Below, one piece after another: positions 26,761 to 36,867 of a DNA stretch of 64,000 nt (positions are counted from its first letter, which is position 1; every line of letters begins with the position of its first letter). Under the pieces are notes generated by a model. That model was not told the DNA's origin. It saw only the letters and a program-made list of their open reading frames with translations, and made no database searches. The position numbers and the translations under genes are program-made. The stretch is from JAAURB01 sp049649525 (GTDB taxonomy: Bacteria; Cyanobacteriota; Cyanobacteriia; Cyanobacteriales; Microcoleaceae): positions 1 to 64,000 of the forward strand of contig JBARZE010000053.1 in assembly GCA_049649525.1 (NCBI GenBank), read 5' to 3'.

Positions 26761-27399
26761 ATGCTTTCCTCTGGAACTGACCGCTTACTAAGTTTATTGA
26801 CAGGCTTATCCCTCCCCTTGCTGGCGGTGATGAGTCTTGGTATGGGCGATTCAGCACAAGCCCAGGAGGTTTCCCCTGTCAACCCACCGGAGACGCTGGA
26901 GATACCGGACACTCAACCCGAACTTCAGCCCACTGATCCAAGTGAGATGAGACCTTTAAATCTTGACAACAGCTTCCTGAGTATTGAAGGCGGAGAACGG
27001 CTCTTAGAAGAAGCAGGCGCTGCAGTGTCTCGAGAAAACTATACAGAAGCCATTTCTAAGTTGCAAGAAGCGCGTCAAGTATTCAATCAGTTATCAAACT
27101 TCTATCAGCAACTGGCCAGTAGTTTTTCAGGTATTGACAACCGCGTTGCTGACCAACATCGTAACCTGGCTCGAGAAACGGCTCAAATGCGGGATGATGC
27201 CACCTATCAACTGGCGTTAGTTCACCGCGCCCAGAATCAACCCGAATTGGCAGTACCGCTGTTAATTCAGATTGTGCGTTCTCAAGCCCCGACTCGTGAG
27301 CTGGGGCAGAAAGCCTATCAGCAATTGATTGAACTCGGTTTTGTCGATGAGGTATCTCCTCAATCTGACTCAGAAGAACAGCCCACCTCTTCTCGATAG
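26761..27399 (+). CDS. secreted tetratricopeptide-like protein of unknown function
   Basis: The first 34 residues form a signal peptide ending in DSAQAQ. A Pro-rich acidic segment (about 35-70) follows. The rest is all-helical and Ala/Gln/Leu-rich, with a degenerate TPR-like pattern (YTEAISKLQEARQVFNQL, then AVPLLIQIVRS). The product is predicted to be periplasmic or surface-located. It precedes a response regulator by 83 bases, but the two are probably not a functional unit. No family name is recognised. Confidence 0.7.
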   Translation: MLSSGTDRLLSLLTGLSLPLLAVMSLGMGDSAQAQEVSPVNPPETLEIPDTQPELQPTDPSEMRPLNLDNSFLSIEGGERLLEEAGAAVSRENYTEAISKLQEARQVFNQLSNFYQQLASSFSGIDNRVADQHRNLARETAQMRDDATYQLALVHRAQNQPELAVPLLIQIVRSQAPTRELGQKAYQQLIELGFVDEVSPQSDSEEQPTSSR

Positions 27400-27482
27400 T
27401 CATCAGTTAATCTATCATATTATTTTTTTCTAGAAATCACAGCATGATGTCCTTAAATAATCTCGTAATATGATCGCCTAAT

Positions 27483-27857
27483 ATGACGAAGCAAATTTTA
27501 GTCATTGATGATGAAGAGGATATTCGAGAACTACTTCAGATTGCTCTAGAGATGAGTACAGATTGGCAAGTCATTACGGCTGCATCGGGCTCTGAAGGAG
27601 TAAAATCTGCACTTCAAAACCAACCCGATGCAATTATTGTCGATGTGATTATGCCAGAAATGGACGGGCCGACAACTGTCCAACAACTTCAACAAAACCC
27701 TCAGACTCGGCATATTCCTGTAATTTTTTTGACGGCTCAAACTCAAACGACAAAGCAACCTCGTTACACTGAGTTAGGAGTGAAAGCTGTTTTGTCTAAG
27801 TTAATCGATCCGATTAATTTTGCTAAGCAAGTTGCTGATATTTTTGACTGGTCATGA
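27483..27857 (+). CDS. single-domain response regulator
   Basis: This 124-residue protein is a receiver domain only. It has the acidic pair (IDDEED, residues 8-13), the phospho-acceptor Asp54 in IIVDVIMPEMDG, a Thr/Ser at FLTAQ and Lys in LSK at the end of strand 5. The usual KPF is changed to KLI. It has no output domain, so it probably acts by shuttling phosphate or by protein contact. It is convergent with the EAL gene, 52 bases away. The cognate kinase could be one of the kinases downstream. Confidence 0.92.
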   Translation: MTKQILVIDDEEDIRELLQIALEMSTDWQVITAASGSEGVKSALQNQPDAIIVDVIMPEMDGPTTVQQLQQNPQTRHIPVIFLTAQTQTTKQPRYTELGVKAVLSKLIDPINFAKQVADIFDWS

Positions 27858-27909
27858 ATACTAGCTTTTTCTCGATCAAATACAGAGAGAGTGATTAAAA
27901 AAATAAATT

Positions 27910-28968
27910 TCAATTAGTCAGTTGAGTGTTAATTAATTGAGCAGGAAGAGGCTTAGAGAATAAATAACCTTGTCCCTGCTGACAGCCTAACTGTTGAAGT
28001 TGAGTTAGATCATCTAATGTTTCGATTCCTTCGACAATCACATCGACATTTAAACTCGAGGCCAATAACAGAATTGCCTGAATCATTGTCCATTGTCTGC
28101 CTCGGACAAAAGTATTATCAATTTTGATCGCATCAATTGGCCAGTCCTGCAGACGAGACAGAGAAGAATATCCTGTACCAAAATCATCAATATGCAGCGA
28201 AATACCGATTGCTTTGAGCCGATGTAAACATTTGAGGGCTAAAGGTGAATCATCGAGAAAAGCGCTTTCAGTAATCTCTAAATGCAGATTTTCAGGTGCT
28301 AAACCCGTTTGCTGCAAGATCTTTTCAATCTGTTGAGGTAGATGAAAATTAGAAAGCTGTAGCGTTGAAAGATTGACACTCATCGTTAGAGATGAAGCTT
28401 TAGGAAACTGTTGTTGCCAACTCACCATTTGACAACAGGCTTGTTCGAGTACCCAAAGCCCGAGAGAATCAATTAATCCAGTCGTTTCTGCAATGGGAAT
28501 AAATTCATTGGGAGAAATCCATCCTCGCGTCGGATGCTGCCATCGAGTGAGCGCTTCAAACCCAATCATGTCTTGAGTTTTAAAATCTACAATCGGTTGA
28601 TAATAAAGCTGAAGTTGTTGATGCTCAAGTGCTGCTTCTAATTCATTTTCCAATCTCAAGCAAGCTATATTAGCAGAAGACAAGCCAATCATTGAAGCTG
28701 TAGATTGACTTTCCATCGCTTGAATGAGACGAACTAAGCGACGAGAATTTTTCAGGGCAATATCGAGCAAACGTTGACCTGTCTGAGAAAAACTACCAAA
28801 TTGGCCAGAATGTAAAATTTTGAGTGCACCTTCAATCGAGGTGATGGGTGTTTGTAGCTCCCGACTAATTGTTTGATGTAACTCTTCTGAAGGCGAGCAA
28901 AAGCTAGAGGCAAATTCATGAGAATAGCTTAAGGGATTTTGATTCGTATCTTGAATAGGGATAGTCAT
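27910..28968 (-). CDS. EAL-domain cyclic-di-GMP phosphodiesterase with degenerate DHp segment
   Basis: Residues 120-345 form an EAL domain that should hydrolyse cyclic di-GMP. Present are QPIVD, the signature GFEALTRW (Glu138), SVNLS, HLEITESA, the IDDFGTGYSSLS loop and IDAIKID. It should therefore be active. Residues 25-90 resemble a histidine-kinase DHp helix pair, with SRELQTPITSIEGALKIL in place of the H-box. The phospho-acceptor His is replaced by Arg36, and no ATPase domain is present. The segment may serve only as a dimerisation module. It is convergent with the response regulator gene. Confidence 0.9.
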   Translation of the reverse strand: MTIPIQDTNQNPLSYSHEFASSFCSPSEELHQTISRELQTPITSIEGALKILHSGQFGSFSQTGQRLLDIALKNSRRLVRLIQAMESQSTASMIGLSSANIACLRLENELEAALEHQQLQLYYQPIVDFKTQDMIGFEALTRWQHPTRGWISPNEFIPIAETTGLIDSLGLWVLEQACCQMVSWQQQFPKASSLTMSVNLSTLQLSNFHLPQQIEKILQQTGLAPENLHLEITESAFLDDSPLALKCLHRLKAIGISLHIDDFGTGYSSLSRLQDWPIDAIKIDNTFVRGRQWTMIQAILLLASSLNVDVIVEGIETLDDLTQLQQLGCQQGQGYLFSKPLPAQLINTQLTN

Positions 28969-29650
28969 TGTTTAGCAAAATTTTAAGGGTTTGGTGCTTC
29001 ATGTAAAGGCTGTAACACAACACAAATTGAAATCTTGACTACATCACGGCCTAGATCTTTCTAGGACATCAGTCATGATCTGAGTCCAAATATTTCAAGT
29101 AATCTTGATGCTATCCCATTCTACCCAAATAGATCTAGTTTCAGGGAAATCAAAAATATCATTCTTGAATACACCAAGTTAAAGTATCGAAGATATACGA
29201 ACATGATGCCTAATCTCAGACATCCAATATTTTCTTTAAGCTCAGTAGATTGCTCGCTGTTGAGTAGATGAGCCGCTAAATCAATAGCTCTAAAAAGCTA
29301 TTTTTGAAACTCGTCGCACCTGTAAGTAAAAAACTTATTCAATACTATAACACTTTCGGCTCTCAAACTACACAGTGGACAGGATAAATATTGTTCACCC
29401 GCCACGCTCAAAATCAAAAACATCAGATAGCACTCAGCCTGATACAGAGCAATATCCGTGAATTCCCTGAAATATCATTAGATCAAAAACGGTAAACTGA
29501 AGAAAGAATAAATGATAGTGGCTATTGAATTAAAATAAATCATACAGAATGGCCAATTTGGTATGCTTTGAAATTCAGCTCATTTTCTGCTTGAAATCTC
29601 CCAATTGAAGCATCGCTTATTTTTGCTGAAAGTTTAAGTCAAATTAGCTC
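28969..29650. other. 682-base divergent intergenic region
   Basis: No ORF, tRNA or strong terminator was recognised between the EAL gene and the hybrid kinase gene. It is A/T-rich with no clear repeats. It must hold both promoters, but the boxes are not assignable by eye. Confidence 0.4.
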
Positions 29651-32600
29651 ATGTCCCTCACCCCTCTAAATTCCCTTTTTAGCAAAACTCTTGCTAAAGT
29701 TCCACTACAAGTCGCTCTGACAGTTCCTTTGGTTGTTCCTATTGTTGGAGCTGTTAGTTTGGTGGGTTATTTATCTTTTAGGAGTGGAGAAAAGGCCGTT
29801 CGTAATTTGATTGCTAACTTAGGAGAAAAAGTAGCCAATGAAATTGAATATCATTCTTATAATTATTTAGAAAAACCTCATCAAATTCATCAATCTATTT
29901 TGTCGGCTATTTATAATAAAGATATTGATATTAATAATTATCGACAGCTCCAATGTTACTTTTGGCAAAGTGTCAAACAGCCTAATCTAATTAATCATAT
30001 TGGAATTGGTAAACCCAATGGAGATGTAATTGCTGTTGAAAGAGAATTTGAACATTCATTAGATATTTTAGTTGAAATCCGAGATCAATATAGTAACTTA
30101 GAACGAGAAACTTATCAGCTTGACAGTCAATGTAATCTGAGCCAATTGATCAGTTCTCAACCTTATGATGCTCGTGAGCGTTCTTGGTATCAAACAGCAA
30201 TTACGGCAGGAAAACCCACTTGGAGTCCTTTTTATCTTTCAGCTTCAAAATCACGGCTAGGATTGAGTGCTGTTACGCCTCTTTATACCTCTCAACAACA
30301 GCTATTAGGTGTTCTACATAGTGAAGTGACCTTAGATCGTTTTGCGGCTTTTCTACATAACTTAGAGATCAGTTCTTCGGGACAAGCATTAGTGATAGAA
30401 CGCTCAGGAAACTTAATTGCTTCGACCGCAGAGTCAGCTACACAGTTATCAAATGGTAAAATAACCAGAAAACTGATTAGTCAAAGTGACAGTCCTCTGA
30501 TTCAATTTATCTCTCAACAGATTTTAGAAAAATTAGAATCTTTTGAAAAAATAACTCAACATCAATATTTTACTTCTAGTTTTTTAGGAGATAAATACTT
30601 AGTATATCTTACACCTTTACAAGATATTAGAGGTCTAAACTGGTTAATCGTAGTGATTATTCCTGAAGCAGATTTTATGCAGGAGATTCAAGCCAATACT
30701 CATACTACATTTGTCTTCTGCTTATTTACATTATTGGTGGCAATTCTGTTTGGCTTAATGACAACTCGATGGGTGATTCAACCGATTCTACGCCTTAATC
30801 AATCCGCTAAAAGTTTGGCAAATCGTAACTGGAAACAAGTCAAGATTAATCTAGAGCGTTCTGATGAATTAGGAGAATTATCTGAGTCATTTAATCAAAT
30901 GGCAACACAAATTCAGCAATATTTTTTAGACTTGAAATCTATGAATGCTGCCTTGTCCGCCAGTCAACGGCAACTGACGCATATTTTAGAAGCTGTTCCT
31001 GTCGGTGTAGCAGTATACGACCATGCAGGAAACCTTTATTATGCCAATCAAACCGCACAAAAATTATCAGGAATTACCATCAGTCAAGACATAGAAACTC
31101 GTAAATTTACTCAAGGATATCCTATTTATCAAGCCGGAACTTCTAATTTATATCCCCCGGAAAATTTGCCAATTACACGAGCTCTAACAGGACAACAGGT
31201 TTATGTCGATGATTTAGAAGTTCGTCAACCCCATAAAACCATTATACTTGAAGCCTGGGCCACCCCCATTCAAGATCCATCAAATAAAGTAATTTCTGCC
31301 ATTAGTGCATTTCAAGATATTAGTGAGCGCAAAAAATCAGAATTAATCTTAGCAGAACAATCAAAGTTAGCTCAATTTAGCTCAGATGTGGGTTTAGCAC
31401 TAGCTCAAACTTATACTCTTGATGAAATTTTACATCGCTGCACAGAAGCAATGGTTCAACATCTCAATGCTACTTTTGCACGAATTTGGTTCTTGAATAC
31501 CCAAGAAAATATTTTAGAATTAAGAGCGAGTTCAGGATTATACACTCATCTCGACGGCCCTCATAGTCGTATTCCAGTTGGCAAGTTTAAAATTGGCTTA
31601 ATTGCACAAGAACGAAAATCTCACATTACAAATAATGTATTTGAGGATGAACGAGTCGGGGACAAAGAATGGGCAAAACGAGAAGGTATAATCTCTTTTG
31701 CTGGGTATCCTTTAATGGTAGAGGAAAAGTTAGTGGGGGTAATTGCGATGTTTTCTCAGCAAAAATTACCTGAAATACGCCTGCAAGGCTTAGAATTGGC
31801 AATGAATACGGTTGCCTTAGCAATTGAACAGAAAATTTCAGAACAGTTACTTGCAGAATCAAATAAAAATTTAGAAAAAAGAGTTAAAGAACGGACTGCA
31901 GAATTAATCATTGCTAAAGAAAAAGCAGAGATTGCAAATCAAGCAAAAAGTACCTTTATTGCGAATATGAGCCATGAACTCCGTTCTCCTCTCAATGCTA
32001 TTTTAGGCTTTGCTCAAGTGATGATTCGTTCTCAACGGCTATCACAAGAAGATCAAGAAAATATTGGAATTATTGCTCGCAGCGGCGATCATTTATTGAC
32101 ATTAATTAATCAAGTTTTAGATTTATCTAAAATTGAAGCCGGACATATTACTTTAAATAAATCCAGCTTTAATTTATACCAATTCCTTTATGATTTAGAA
32201 GATATGTTTCTTCTAAAAGCAGATGAAAAAAAGTTACAGCTTATTTTTGAGATTCATCCTAATGTTCCGCAATACATTCGCAGTGATGAAGTTAAGCTGC
32301 GTCAAATCCTGATTAATTTACTAAATAATGCTTTGAAGTTTACAACAGAAGGAGGTATCTGTGTCCGTCTCTCGTCTAAAACTAATCAACATCAACAACA
32401 AACAGATTCTACAGAAAAAATTATTCTTTATTTTGAAGTAGAAGATACGGGTTTTGGCATTGCTCCAGAAGAACTCGATAGCTTATTTGAAGCATTTGTT
32501 CAAACTCAAGCTGGACAACAAGCACAAGAAGGAACAGGCTTGGGACTTCCAATTAGCCGTAAATTTATTCATCTCATGCAAGGAGATATTCAGGTGCAGT

Positions 32601-33346
32601 CTAAGGTTAATGTTGGTACTCTGTTTAAGTTTAGAATTAATGTAGAACTCGCTGATGAAACTGAGATAGAAACTTATACAGAAAAGCGTCGGGTTATTGG
32701 CTTAAAAAGCTCTCAAAATCAGTACAAAATTTTGGCAGTTGATGATAAAATTCTCAATCGTCAACTACTTGTTAAGTTACTCACACCCTTAGGATTTGTA
32801 GTTAAAGAGGCTTGTAATGGTCAAGAAGCAATTGAGGTTTGGCAACAATGGAATCCCCATTTAATTTGGATGGATATGAGAATGCCGGTAATGGATGGAT
32901 ACGAAGCGACTCGACAAATTAAATCAACCACTCAAGGTCAAGCAACAGCAGTTATTGCTCTAACAGCCAGTGTATTTGAAGAAGAAAAAGCAATGGTATT
33001 ATCTGCGGGTTGTGATGATTTTATGCGTAAGCCTTTTCGAGAGGTAGAAATTTTTGACATGATGAGTAAACACATTGGGGTTCAATATTTATATGATAAT
33101 TCTAATTTCGATAATTATTCAATTCGAGTTCAAGACAATGATGCCACAATTTTAGCGGCTTTATCAGCTTTATCTCCGACTTTGCTTGAGTCCCTGAAGC
33201 AAGCAATTTTGAGAGCTGATTTAGATTTAATTGAACCGATTGTCAACAAAATTCAGCAAGCTAACCCATTGTTAGCAAGTACTCTGCAAAATAATTTTGA
33301 TCGGTTTGAGTACGAACATATTTTAACACTAATTAGTAAAGTTTAA
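29651..33346 (+). CDS. membrane hybrid histidine kinase (Cache-HAMP-PAS-GAF-HK-REC)
   Basis: The 1231-residue sensor has a TM helix near residue 20-42, a large periplasmic Cache-like domain to about 345, a second TM helix (FVFCLFTLLVAILFGLM, about 355), HAMP to about 425, PAS at about 440-560, GAF at about 590-725 and a coiled linker. The DHp domain follows with phospho-acceptor His775 in NMSHELRSP. The HATPase has NLLNNALKF and GTGLGLPIS. The receiver has Asp1075 in WMDMRMPVMDG. A 100-residue C-terminal tail has no clear family. It is a phosphorelay-type hybrid sensor of an external small molecule. The next three genes on the same strand probably form its output pathway. Confidence 0.93.
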   Translation: MSLTPLNSLFSKTLAKVPLQVALTVPLVVPIVGAVSLVGYLSFRSGEKAVRNLIANLGEKVANEIEYHSYNYLEKPHQIHQSILSAIYNKDIDINNYRQLQCYFWQSVKQPNLINHIGIGKPNGDVIAVEREFEHSLDILVEIRDQYSNLERETYQLDSQCNLSQLISSQPYDARERSWYQTAITAGKPTWSPFYLSASKSRLGLSAVTPLYTSQQQLLGVLHSEVTLDRFAAFLHNLEISSSGQALVIERSGNLIASTAESATQLSNGKITRKLISQSDSPLIQFISQQILEKLESFEKITQHQYFTSSFLGDKYLVYLTPLQDIRGLNWLIVVIIPEADFMQEIQANTHTTFVFCLFTLLVAILFGLMTTRWVIQPILRLNQSAKSLANRNWKQVKINLERSDELGELSESFNQMATQIQQYFLDLKSMNAALSASQRQLTHILEAVPVGVAVYDHAGNLYYANQTAQKLSGITISQDIETRKFTQGYPIYQAGTSNLYPPENLPITRALTGQQVYVDDLEVRQPHKTIILEAWATPIQDPSNKVISAISAFQDISERKKSELILAEQSKLAQFSSDVGLALAQTYTLDEILHRCTEAMVQHLNATFARIWFLNTQENILELRASSGLYTHLDGPHSRIPVGKFKIGLIAQERKSHITNNVFEDERVGDKEWAKREGIISFAGYPLMVEEKLVGVIAMFSQQKLPEIRLQGLELAMNTVALAIEQKISEQLLAESNKNLEKRVKERTAELIIAKEKAEIANQAKSTFIANMSHELRSPLNAILGFAQVMIRSQRLSQEDQENIGIIARSGDHLLTLINQVLDLSKIEAGHITLNKSSFNLYQFLYDLEDMFLLKADEKKLQLIFEIHPNVPQYIRSDEVKLRQILINLLNNALKFTTEGGICVRLSSKTNQHQQQTDSTEKIILYFEVEDTGFGIAPEELDSLFEAFVQTQAGQQAQEGTGLGLPISRKFIHLMQGDIQVQSKVNVGTLFKFRINVELADETEIETYTEKRRVIGLKSSQNQYKILAVDDKILNRQLLVKLLTPLGFVVKEACNGQEAIEVWQQWNPHLIWMDMRMPVMDGYEATRQIKSTTQGQATAVIALTASVFEEEKAMVLSAGCDDFMRKPFREVEIFDMMSKHIGVQYLYDNSNFDNYSIRVQDNDATILAALSALSPTLLESLKQAILRADLDLIEPIVNKIQQANPLLASTLQNNFDRFEYEHILTLISKV

Positions 33347-33362
33347 GCTTGGGAGAGATGTA

Positions 33363-34787
33363 ATGAATTTAGAATATATAGACAATTACAAAGGAGATAT
33401 ATTAGCGGTTGATGATACACCCGAAAATCTAAGATTGTTAACCAACTTATTACGAGAATATGGCTATAAGGTTCGACCAGTTCCTAATGGGAGTATGGCT
33501 TTATCTGTAATCGAAATGTCAGCTCCCGATCTAATTTTGCTAGATATTATGATGCCAGATATCAATGGCTATGAGGTTTGTCAAAAGCTAAAAAATAAGA
33601 CAGAATATGCTCATATTCCTATAATTTTTATCAGTGCTATTGATGATATGATTGACAAAATTAAAGCCTTTGAAGTCGGAGGAGTAGATTATATTACTAA
33701 ACCTTTTCAAGTCGAAGAAGTATTAGCCCGAGTGGAAACTCACTTAAAAATTCACTTACTTCAAAAAAGTTTGCAAGATAAAAATAATGAGCTGGAATCT
33801 ACATTAAAACAACTGCGTAAAGCTCAAAATCACTTGGTTCAGTCTGAGAAAATGGCAGCGCTAGGTCAACTCGTCGCAGGGATTGCTCACGAAATTAATA
33901 CACCGCTTGGTGCTATTCGTTCTTCAATTGAAAATATCACTAGTTTTTTAAGTAATAACTTAGAAAAGATACCTCAATTTTTAGAGCAGCTTAGTTTAGA
34001 AAGACAGCAAGAGTTGTTTGCTCTTTCTCGCAACTCTCTTAAACATAAAGTACCTTTTTCTAGTAAAGAAAAAAGGAAATTTAAACGAACGCTAGCCCAA
34101 CTATTATCAAAAGAAAATATTGATAATTCCGATATAATTGCTGATACATTAGTCGATTTAGGAGTGTATGAAGATATTACAGATTTATTACCGCTTTTGA
34201 AAGATAAAGATGGAGAAGATATCTTAAATGTGGCTTATCAGATTTCAAGTGTTGAAAAAAGTGCTCAAACAATTAAAATAGCAACAGATCGAGCCGCTAA
34301 AGTCGTCTTTGCATTAAAAACTTATGCACGCCACGATCAAACCGGAGTCAAAACAGAAACTAATATTACAGAGGGAATTGATACAGTTCTAACCCTATAT
34401 CATAATCATCTTAAGCATGGCGTTGAAGTGATTCAAAATTATGACGATCAACTTCCGACCCTCATGGCTTATGCTGATGAGCTGAATCAGGTTTGGACTA
34501 ATTTAATTCACAATGCTTTACAAGCAATGAACAATCAAGGGACACTGATTATTAATACTTTCCAGCACAATAATCATATTATAGTTCAGATTACAGATAG
34601 TGGTATGGGAATGACTCCCGATATTTTATCTAAAATATTTGATCCATTTTTCACAACAAAATCTGCGGGAGAAGGAAGTGGTTTAGGATTAGATATTGTT
34701 AAAAAAATTATTAAAAAACATGAAGGGAAAATTGAGGTTGAATCAGTTCCGGGAGAAACCACCTTTACTGTTACTTTACCGATCTGA
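33363..34787 (+). CDS. receiver-histidine kinase fusion
   Basis: Residues 10-130 form a complete receiver domain (acidic pair in AVDDTPEN, Asp61 in LLDIMMPDING, Lys in ITKPF). After a coiled coil, the DHp has His176 in GIAHEINTP and the ATPase has NLIHNALQA and DPFFTTKSAGEGSGLGLD. A 100-residue insert of mixed helices lies between the H-box and the second DHp helix (about 190-310). GGGAGAG-type ribosome-binding sequence precedes the ATG, and the gene starts only 16 bases after the hybrid kinase. It probably receives phosphate on its receiver from the hybrid kinase. Confidence 0.92.
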   Translation: MNLEYIDNYKGDILAVDDTPENLRLLTNLLREYGYKVRPVPNGSMALSVIEMSAPDLILLDIMMPDINGYEVCQKLKNKTEYAHIPIIFISAIDDMIDKIKAFEVGGVDYITKPFQVEEVLARVETHLKIHLLQKSLQDKNNELESTLKQLRKAQNHLVQSEKMAALGQLVAGIAHEINTPLGAIRSSIENITSFLSNNLEKIPQFLEQLSLERQQELFALSRNSLKHKVPFSSKEKRKFKRTLAQLLSKENIDNSDIIADTLVDLGVYEDITDLLPLLKDKDGEDILNVAYQISSVEKSAQTIKIATDRAAKVVFALKTYARHDQTGVKTETNITEGIDTVLTLYHNHLKHGVEVIQNYDDQLPTLMAYADELNQVWTNLIHNALQAMNNQGTLIINTFQHNNHIIVQITDSGMGMTPDILSKIFDPFFTTKSAGEGSGLGLDIVKKIIKKHEGKIEVESVPGETTFTVTLPI

Positions 34788-34885
34788 ATATAGAGTCAAT
34801 ATCAGCTTTTTTGAGTCCATGTTAAACTGAGCCTTTTCTCAACTTTAAGTAATTTTTGCAATCAAATAAAAGGAGACTTTTTGTA

Positions 34886-35290
34886 ATGGGTAAGCCAATG
34901 ATTTTATGTGTAGATGATGAATCTGTGATCTTAAATAGTCTCAAAATTCAATTGAAAAATGCATTTCAAGATAGATATAATTATGAAATGGCAGAGAGTG
35001 CAGAGGAAGCTTGGGAAATATTGGAAGAAATGCAGGCAGAAGACTCTGAAATTTTAGTGATTGTCTCAGATTGGTTAATGCCGGGCGCTAAAGGAGATGA
35101 ATTTTTAATTAAGGTTCATCATCGCTTTCCTCAAGTGCTTAAAATTATGTTGACTGGACAAGCTGATGGAGAAGCGATTGAGCGTGCAATTCATGATGCT
35201 GATTTATATCGATGTTTACACAAACCATGGAATCATGAAGAGCTTGTTGAAACAATTAAATCTGGATTAAAAATTAAAAATAATGTCTAA
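34886..35290 (+). CDS. single-domain response regulator
   Basis: This 134-residue receiver has LCVDDES (residues 7-13), phospho-acceptor Asp62 in VSDWLMPGAKGDE and Lys in HKPWN. The LTGQA form of the switch Thr region and the HKPW motif match receivers of RpfG-like and cyanobacterial regulators. The start is the ATG at 34886 because AGGAG lies at 34871-34875; a TTG at 34856 would add ten residues. The gene overlaps the next by eight bases. Its sequence is similar to the receiver of the next gene, which suggests duplication. Confidence 0.92.
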   Translation: MGKPMILCVDDESVILNSLKIQLKNAFQDRYNYEMAESAEEAWEILEEMQAEDSEILVIVSDWLMPGAKGDEFLIKVHHRFPQVLKIMLTGQADGEAIERAIHDADLYRCLHKPWNHEELVETIKSGLKIKNNV

Positions 35291-36338
35291 ACCTGTGATC
35301 ATTTGTATTGATGATGAGCCAACAATTCTAGATAGCTTAAAGCGAGAGCTTCGTTCTGCTGTGGGGGATCAATGTCTAATTGAACTAGCTGAAGGAGGAG
35401 CAGAAGCACTAGAATTAATCCATGATTTAAAGTCTCAACGTCAGGAGGTGGCTGTTGTTCTGTCTGATTACATTATGCCCGGGATGAAGGGAGATGAATT
35501 GCTGCGTAAAATTCATGAGCAATCTCCTAAAACGCTGAAAATATTACTCACAGGACAAGCTGATTTACCGGCTATTGGCAATGCGATTAAATATGCTAAG
35601 CTGTACCGTTATGTTGCCAAACCTTGGGAATCAGAAGATCTAAAATTGACAGTGAATGAAGCGGTTTATAGCTATCTCCAAGAACAAAAGTTACAACAGC
35701 AGAACTTAGAACTTCAGCGACTGACTCAAGCCCTACAACAAGCTAATTTAGAGCTGCAACGTTTAGTCACAATTGATGGTTTAACTCAATTATCGAATCG
35801 ACGACATTTTGATGATTATTTATCTCATGAATGGCGACGCATGATACGAGAAAATCAATTTTTGTCCTTAATTCTTTGTGATGTTGATTTTTTCAAACGA
35901 TATAATGATTATTACGGTCACCTTTCAGGAGATGACTGTTTAAAAAAGATTGCTCAAGCCATTCAATCTTCAATTCATCGTCCGGCTGATTTAGCTGCTC
36001 GTTATGGCGGCGAAGAATTTGCCGTAATTTTACCCAATACTCCTTTAAATGGAGCGATTACTGTCGCTAAAATTATTCAACAAACAATAAAAGCTCTTAA
36101 TATCCCTCATCATCAATCTTTGATTTGTGATACCGTTACCCTAAGTTTGGGAGTGTGTAGCATGATCCCTGATGATTCATTTTCTCCAGCTAGTCTAATT
36201 GAAACTGCCGATCAAGCTTTGTATAGTGCTAAGCAACAAGGTCGCAATCGCTTTGCTTCAAAAATACATATGACAAATCACAAAATCACAAATCATGACT
36301 CAGCAGATTTAAATTCTCCTCACTCTGCTAATGGCTAG
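35283..36338 (+). CDS. receiver-GGDEF diguanylate cyclase
   Basis: Residues 1-125 form a receiver (CIDDEPT, Asp62 in LSDYIMPGMKGDE, KPW). A coiled-coil linker (about 130-165) leads to a GGDEF domain at about 168-335. The active site is YGGEEF, an allowed GG(D/E)EF variant, and the inhibitory I-site RPAD lies five residues before it. The enzyme should make cyclic di-GMP when phosphorylated and be feedback-inhibited. It is the fourth gene in a row on this strand and overlaps the previous gene by eight bases. Confidence 0.94.
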   Translation: MSKPVIICIDDEPTILDSLKRELRSAVGDQCLIELAEGGAEALELIHDLKSQRQEVAVVLSDYIMPGMKGDELLRKIHEQSPKTLKILLTGQADLPAIGNAIKYAKLYRYVAKPWESEDLKLTVNEAVYSYLQEQKLQQQNLELQRLTQALQQANLELQRLVTIDGLTQLSNRRHFDDYLSHEWRRMIRENQFLSLILCDVDFFKRYNDYYGHLSGDDCLKKIAQAIQSSIHRPADLAARYGGEEFAVILPNTPLNGAITVAKIIQQTIKALNIPHHQSLICDTVTLSLGVCSMIPDDSFSPASLIETADQALYSAKQQGRNRFASKIHMTNHKITNHDSADLNSPHSANG

Positions 36339-36543
36339 AAATGATCTCAGTATCAAGCCCCGTAATAACTGTTTCTGTTTTCTAATATGTGACTCGGTTT
36401 GTGATTGATATCGCCTTTTTTATAGCTGATATTCTCTAAATTTCATCCCTCTCACCCGATCCAACTGGAGTTAGGGATTCCTACACATCGTCGCTCTCGA
36501 TCGCCCTCGGGAGAGGCTGAAACACTCCCATACTCGATTGGGT

Positions 36544-36867
36544 CTAAGGATCAACTGATCCTAAATGTTCACAACTAATCCAGAGAATTCCTAAAATCAC
36601 CGTTACAACTGTTAAACTAGAAGCTAGTTCAATTGCTAAAGCCAATGCAATAATGGCAGAACCCATCTGGCCAATGTAGGCAAGATTCCGAAAACATGAG
36701 TATAACAGGGGATTAGGGGGAGTTGACTTGAGATCCGGCTCAGCTTGATTAACCTGTTGAAGTTTCTGGGATTCTGACAAAAGACAGAATTGAGAATTGA
36801 CTAGGGTAGACTGATAGGAAGTTTTTGTTGAATTAATTTTTATCGCTTGATTGGATGTAAACTGCAT
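36544..36867 (-). CDS. small membrane protein of unknown function
   Basis: This 107-residue protein has a polar N-terminal half and one long hydrophobic hairpin (about 65-100: IGQMGSAIIALALAIELASS and VVTVILGILWI). No family is recognised. The start ATG at 36867 lacks a clear ribosome-binding site. The reading frame could be real because it is intact and hydrophobic, but evidence is weak. Confidence 0.45.
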   Translation of the reverse strand: MQFTSNQAIKINSTKTSYQSTLVNSQFCLLSESQKLQQVNQAEPDLKSTPPNPLLYSCFRNLAYIGQMGSAIIALALAIELASSLTVVTVILGILWISCEHLGSVDP

